Source of the DNA: Linepithema humile
Taxonomy: Eukaryota > Arthropoda > Insecta > Hymenoptera > Formicidae
DNA length: 64,000 nucleotides
Direction of reading: 5' to 3'
Assembly: GCF_040581485.1 (NCBI RefSeq)
Contig: NC_090134.1
Location: 22,901,698-22,965,697, forward strand
Every line of letters begins with the position of its first letter. Position 1 is the first letter of the stretch. Both the position numbers and the translations under genes were made by a program. Under the pieces are notes generated by a model that was given only the letters and a program-made list of their open reading frames with translations, was not told the origin of the DNA and made no database searches. Positions 56,510-64,000 of the stretch are shown here, piece by piece.

Positions 56510-57880
56510 TGTATTGTTTTCTTAAAAAACCTAATTGTCAATTAATGTAGAATACACCTGAAATGTCCAACGGGGGGCGGGGGTCGATTGTGTATCATGC
56601 AATAGAGTGAAAAAATTACAAAAGTGCGCAAATTTACTAAAATATCTATGATCTTATTGGTCAATAACCTAGTAAATTTGCTCACTTTTCGACCCCCTGT
56701 ATTATTAGTAACAACCTTCAAGTAGATGACAAATTTTCAAGTTATTCTTTTAAAAAAAAGTTGGAGTTTTTGAATAATAAATTATAATTAACGTTTTTAA
56801 TATGTGTAGAGTATGAATATTTAGAGAACACACACTTATATGTGCGTGTTTGCAATTTCTTTTCCAAGTGTGTGACATATGTGTATATATAAGAATTAAA
56901 AATGAAGATAGATACTTAAGGAGTACGATATAGCACTGTCTGAATATTTCTCCATTTTTAATTCTTAATACATGTTACATTAAATCCCTCTCACCACTCG
57001 CAAAACATAGAAAAGGAGAAAAGAAAACAGAGAGCTACTTGAAATAGAAACAAAGCGATTCAAATCTTTAGCAGTAACATCTCTGTATAGGATTTCTATA
57101 AAGTGTTTCTTCATTCTTACATTACGCTTCTTGTATATTCATATCGACGGTCAGGGAATTTTTCTCATTTAAATTTAGTGTCCGATAGTCAATATAATCA
57201 GTACAGTCGGAGACTCTTTTAGTTTATGATCTGACTTTTATAATTTTTGATACATCACAAAACTATTAAAAGTTTATATTTATATAAATATACAAAAGTA
57301 TAAATGTTATATATAAATATATTACGCATTGCACGAAATAATATTGCATAACGATAAATAATATTATGTATAAAGCTAAATAATATTAACATAGAGACTG
57401 CTAAAAATTTGCAACAGTTGCAGTTAACAATGTTGGTTTATCATAAAGGTTACAGATCGAGTAAATGTGTTATCACTCGGTATATCCACATAGCCAGAAT
57501 TACAGATCTGACGCATGGACCAAATGGAGTTCTGGGTTAAAAGCGGTAGCGATGGAAGGAAAGAGAAGGAGGGTGGCCGCATGCGCATCCTTCGGAATAG
57601 CGAGTCTCTCGGGCCACCCCCGCCGATTATGGATGTTTAGTATCGACGTTGTTGCTAGTGTGTCGTCGTTTCCTCCCGCTTCTGATTGCAAATTCCGGAT
57701 ATAATTGTGCGACGAGAGTATTTTTTTTTCTTTTTCTGCTGAGACAATGAACGAGATCGCAAGACAGAAACCGCAGCTGATCGGCGAGATGCGATTATGT
57801 GTCCGCCTGACTGCCACACTGCCCATTAACATCCATCGTCATCATTAACCATGGTTCTGCGTGACTTGGATTTGCCTGGA
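56510..57880. other. Divergent intergenic region, coiled-coil gene and hig
   Basis: It contains an imperfect inverted repeat at 56,573-56,700, AT-rich DNA, and a GC-richer block at about 57,530-57,860 that probably holds the hikaru genki promoter and 5' UTR. A short complementary pair, AAGAATTAAAAATG and CATTTTTAATTCTTA, lies at about 56,890-56,970. Confidence 0.4.
56573..56700. repeat. Imperfect inverted repeat (GGGGGTCGA ends)
   Basis: GGGGGTCGA followed by GTGCGCAAATTTACTA at the left (about 56,578-56,640) is matched by TAGTAAATTTGCTCAC and TCGACCCCC at the right (about 56,671-56,698). The left arm has an insertion of about 28 bp. It is probably a degraded MITE. Confidence 0.5.
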
Positions 57881-57888
57881 CGAGCAAC

Positions 57889-61777
<3,889 letters not shown>

Positions 61778-63750
61778 GCGCGAGAACGAATTACTCAAGT
61801 ATTTCAAAGAAGAATTTATAGTTATACTCGTACTATTTTATGTTATCGATGAAAAAAATGACACTCACAATATTCATTACGGGTAGCAGACGTGCATGAA
61901 CACGAAGAAGAATCATTTGTTTTGTTTCAAATGGTTACGCATGTAATAATGTCCCAGTGGTCAGACATGTCACAATCTTTGACTATGTATTAACAGAACA
62001 GTTATTATTCATTATCATAAATACGCAGAAGTAATATTTAAAAAAAACATTGATGAAATAAGTTGACATATAAAAGGATAAGAAAAAAGTATTATTTTGA
62101 TAGAAAAAATTATATCTTTAATAATGATTAACTTTTAAATGTCCGGTCACTGGGTCATTTATCTTATAAAGTTACCAATTTTATCAGATGATGAGTATAG
62201 TTGCAGTCACGATTTATCGAATCGATCAATAATCACGAATAGATTACGAGAAGGAAATGTCTTGCGTCAAATATAGATCACAGAACGATCGTATTCTGTT
62301 CAAAATACTTCCACAGATATATCGATTTTAATAAAAATAAAATCCCTTTTTAACAACACATTCTTTTAATAAATATTTTAATGCGATTATTTTCATTTAT
62401 TTAATGCATTCGCTATAGGTATCACTGTAAGTATCATTCACACGTCCAGTGCAGCGTTAATAAAGTAAACAATCTGTCTTTTTTTGTAAATTTTAAGGGA
62501 TAGAAAAATGAGAAAAATAAATATCAAAGCAGCTAAGAAAAAGCAAAAATAAATAAATAATTATTGAATATAAAATGTGTAATAAATCTCTAAAATTATG
62601 ATCTTTTTTAGGAATTATGAAAATGATAAGCTATTAATCCTGACTCATACATAAAGGAACAGTGAGCGTATTAATATCGAAGTGCAATACTATTTTTTCT
62701 GCTACAGGATAGCCTACACTAAACGCGAGAGCTAAAACATTAGCGATTGACATAGTTACCATTCCCGTTGCCATAATAACTGGAATGCAACGCGCGTTTA
62801 ATCAGATAATTGACAAATCCTTATATTGTGTGTATGATGTGACGTTTAATATTCAATGTTGCAATTCATGAAATATCAAGAAGCATCGAGAAAATGGTTC
62901 GGACAAAAACTCCCAATAAAATACAAGTAGAAACATGGCTCATCAAAGACAGGATCCACCGATATCGTGGAGTTCTCAAGTTGCACAGTCAGACATAATT
63001 AAAGATTATTAGCTTTCTATGTGGATCGATATAGACGACTAACTTTAAACTAAATTAGAAATATTTCAGGAAAGCAATTATTCCAATATGACTAATAGTA
63101 TCGACAGCATTGCACTTCAATATTATAAGTTATATTTTAATTTAAAAATGGATTAATTGAAAAATCATGATACAATTGGAAATAAAATAATTTCTTATAT
63201 AAAAATAAGTAAAAAATGTAGATAATATATTTTTCATATAAAGTTTTATTATCGAGATAATTAATTTTAAAAATTGAAAAATTAATAATACGTTTGCACT
63301 TTTTTTTAAGCTTGAATATCAAATCTTGTATCATTTGTTATTGAATTCATCTCGATGGTGTGGCTATTAAGAGAGAAGAAAAAGTACATTTTATTCAAAG
63401 AAGAAATTTAAAATCATATACAAGCTATTAAAAAAAATTACGCGCAAAATATCAAACTCGATCCCCCCCCAATAATATGTTGTATTTTTCTATATATTTT
63501 GAAAATAGCTATTGAGACGAATTCAATTAATGACACAAGATTATTGAAGACTATTTTGCACTTTAGAAAAGTGCAAGATGTTATTAATTTTCCAACTCTT
63601 AAAATCAATGTTTTTAACTAGATAACTCTCGTATGAAAAAAAAAACTTCTAAATTTTTGATTTATTTTTGCATGAGCAATTATTCCCGCCAGTACCACGT
63701 TTTTTGCTGCACCCCGTGTAGATAAATAGAATAAAAGATAAGAATTCATT
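61778..63750. other. hig 3' UTR and intergenic DNA
   Basis: AT-rich DNA after the hig stop, with no coding exon recognised. A run of eight or more C at about 63,464-63,472 and A- or T-runs near 63,640 are the only low-complexity features. It ends upstream of a new plus-strand gene that starts at 63,757. Confidence 0.4.
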
Positions 63751-63756
63751 TCTGAC

Positions 63757-63978
63757 ATGATTGATCTAATATATAAAGCGCGTGACAAGAAACTGCAGTT
63801 GTCGCAAGCTACGAAATTGAAATCATTAGTGTCGAGGAAGCTCACGTCCTTGGACGTGGACGTTAAGAGGCATCGCGAGGTCTTGAATGATTTGAGCGAT
63901 GACGGTAAATGGCGTATACTCAAATCGCTGGGCGATCACAGAGAATTTTATTTGGCGTTTGATCATCTGAAACTATCC
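63757..63978 (+). CDS. First coding exon of an unrecognised gene, cut by the window edge
   Basis: From ATG at 63,757 an open frame of 74 codons runs to CTATCC|GTAAGA, a good splice donor at 63,978/63,979 in phase 0. The peptide is basic and helical: MIDLIYKARDKKLQLSQATK, then KSLVSRKLTSLDVDVKRHRE, VLNDLSDDGKWRILKSLGD and HREFYLAFDHLKLS. The sequence is GC-richer than its flanks from 63,770 on, as for other coding exons in this window. No signal peptide or known motif was seen, and the family is not recognised. The remaining exons lie beyond position 64,000. It could instead be an internal exon whose acceptor is one of the AGs near 63,776. Confidence 0.6.
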
Positions 63979-64000
63979 GTAAGAATAAGCTACTAAGTTT

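Overview
The window is nuclear DNA of an arthropod, most likely an insect, and possibly a hymenopteran such as an ant. This rests on AT-rich intergenic DNA, GT-AG introns, insect-type gene families (tandem CRAL-TRIO genes, an aldolase with alternative last exons, hikaru genki) and many decayed DNA transposons. The species assignment is inference. No rRNA, tRNA, CRISPR array, operon or virus was found.

Layout. Positions 1-2,700 hold transposon debris: a broken PIF/Harbinger element, two large hairpin repeats and a lone CRAL-TRIO first-exon relic. From 3,942 to 12,518 three complete CRAL-TRIO lipid-transfer genes lie head to tail on the minus strand, each with three coding exons. hAT-like and other inverted-repeat elements fill the gap between the first two. 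MED31 (13,693-14,868, plus) converges on an eight-exon SLC22-type organic cation transporter (15,615-19,899, minus). A small secreted protein of unknown function follows, with a TATA box (24,076) and CDS at 24,585-25,344. SLX1 lies on the minus strand at 28,758-29,774.

Two fructose-bisphosphate aldolase genes sit on the minus strand. The canonical one (31,376-34,944) has two alternative last exons and at least three candidate distant 5' non-coding exons. The divergent one (44,774-46,934) lacks the C-terminal tyrosine. Next come an ARL6IP4/SRp25-like SR protein (48,640-50,098, plus), Rab8 (51,491-53,545, plus), an unrecognised coiled-coil protein (54,867-56,501, minus) and the synaptic matrix protein hikaru genki (57,889-61,777, plus). 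The first coding exon of an unrecognised gene runs toward the right edge (63,757-63,978).

Most genes have unrelated housekeeping or neuronal roles: transcription (MED31), DNA repair (SLX1), glycolysis (aldolases), splicing-associated (SRp25), membrane traffic (Rab8), synapse (hig) and transport (SLC22). Exons were joined by eye from GT/AG sites with reading-phase checks, and every complete multi-exon model closes in frame. The best second-look items are the divergent aldolase, the possible 3-nt microexon in Rab8, the candidate aldolase promoters, the nested palindromic repeat at 1.7-2.1 kb, and the unrecognised genes.
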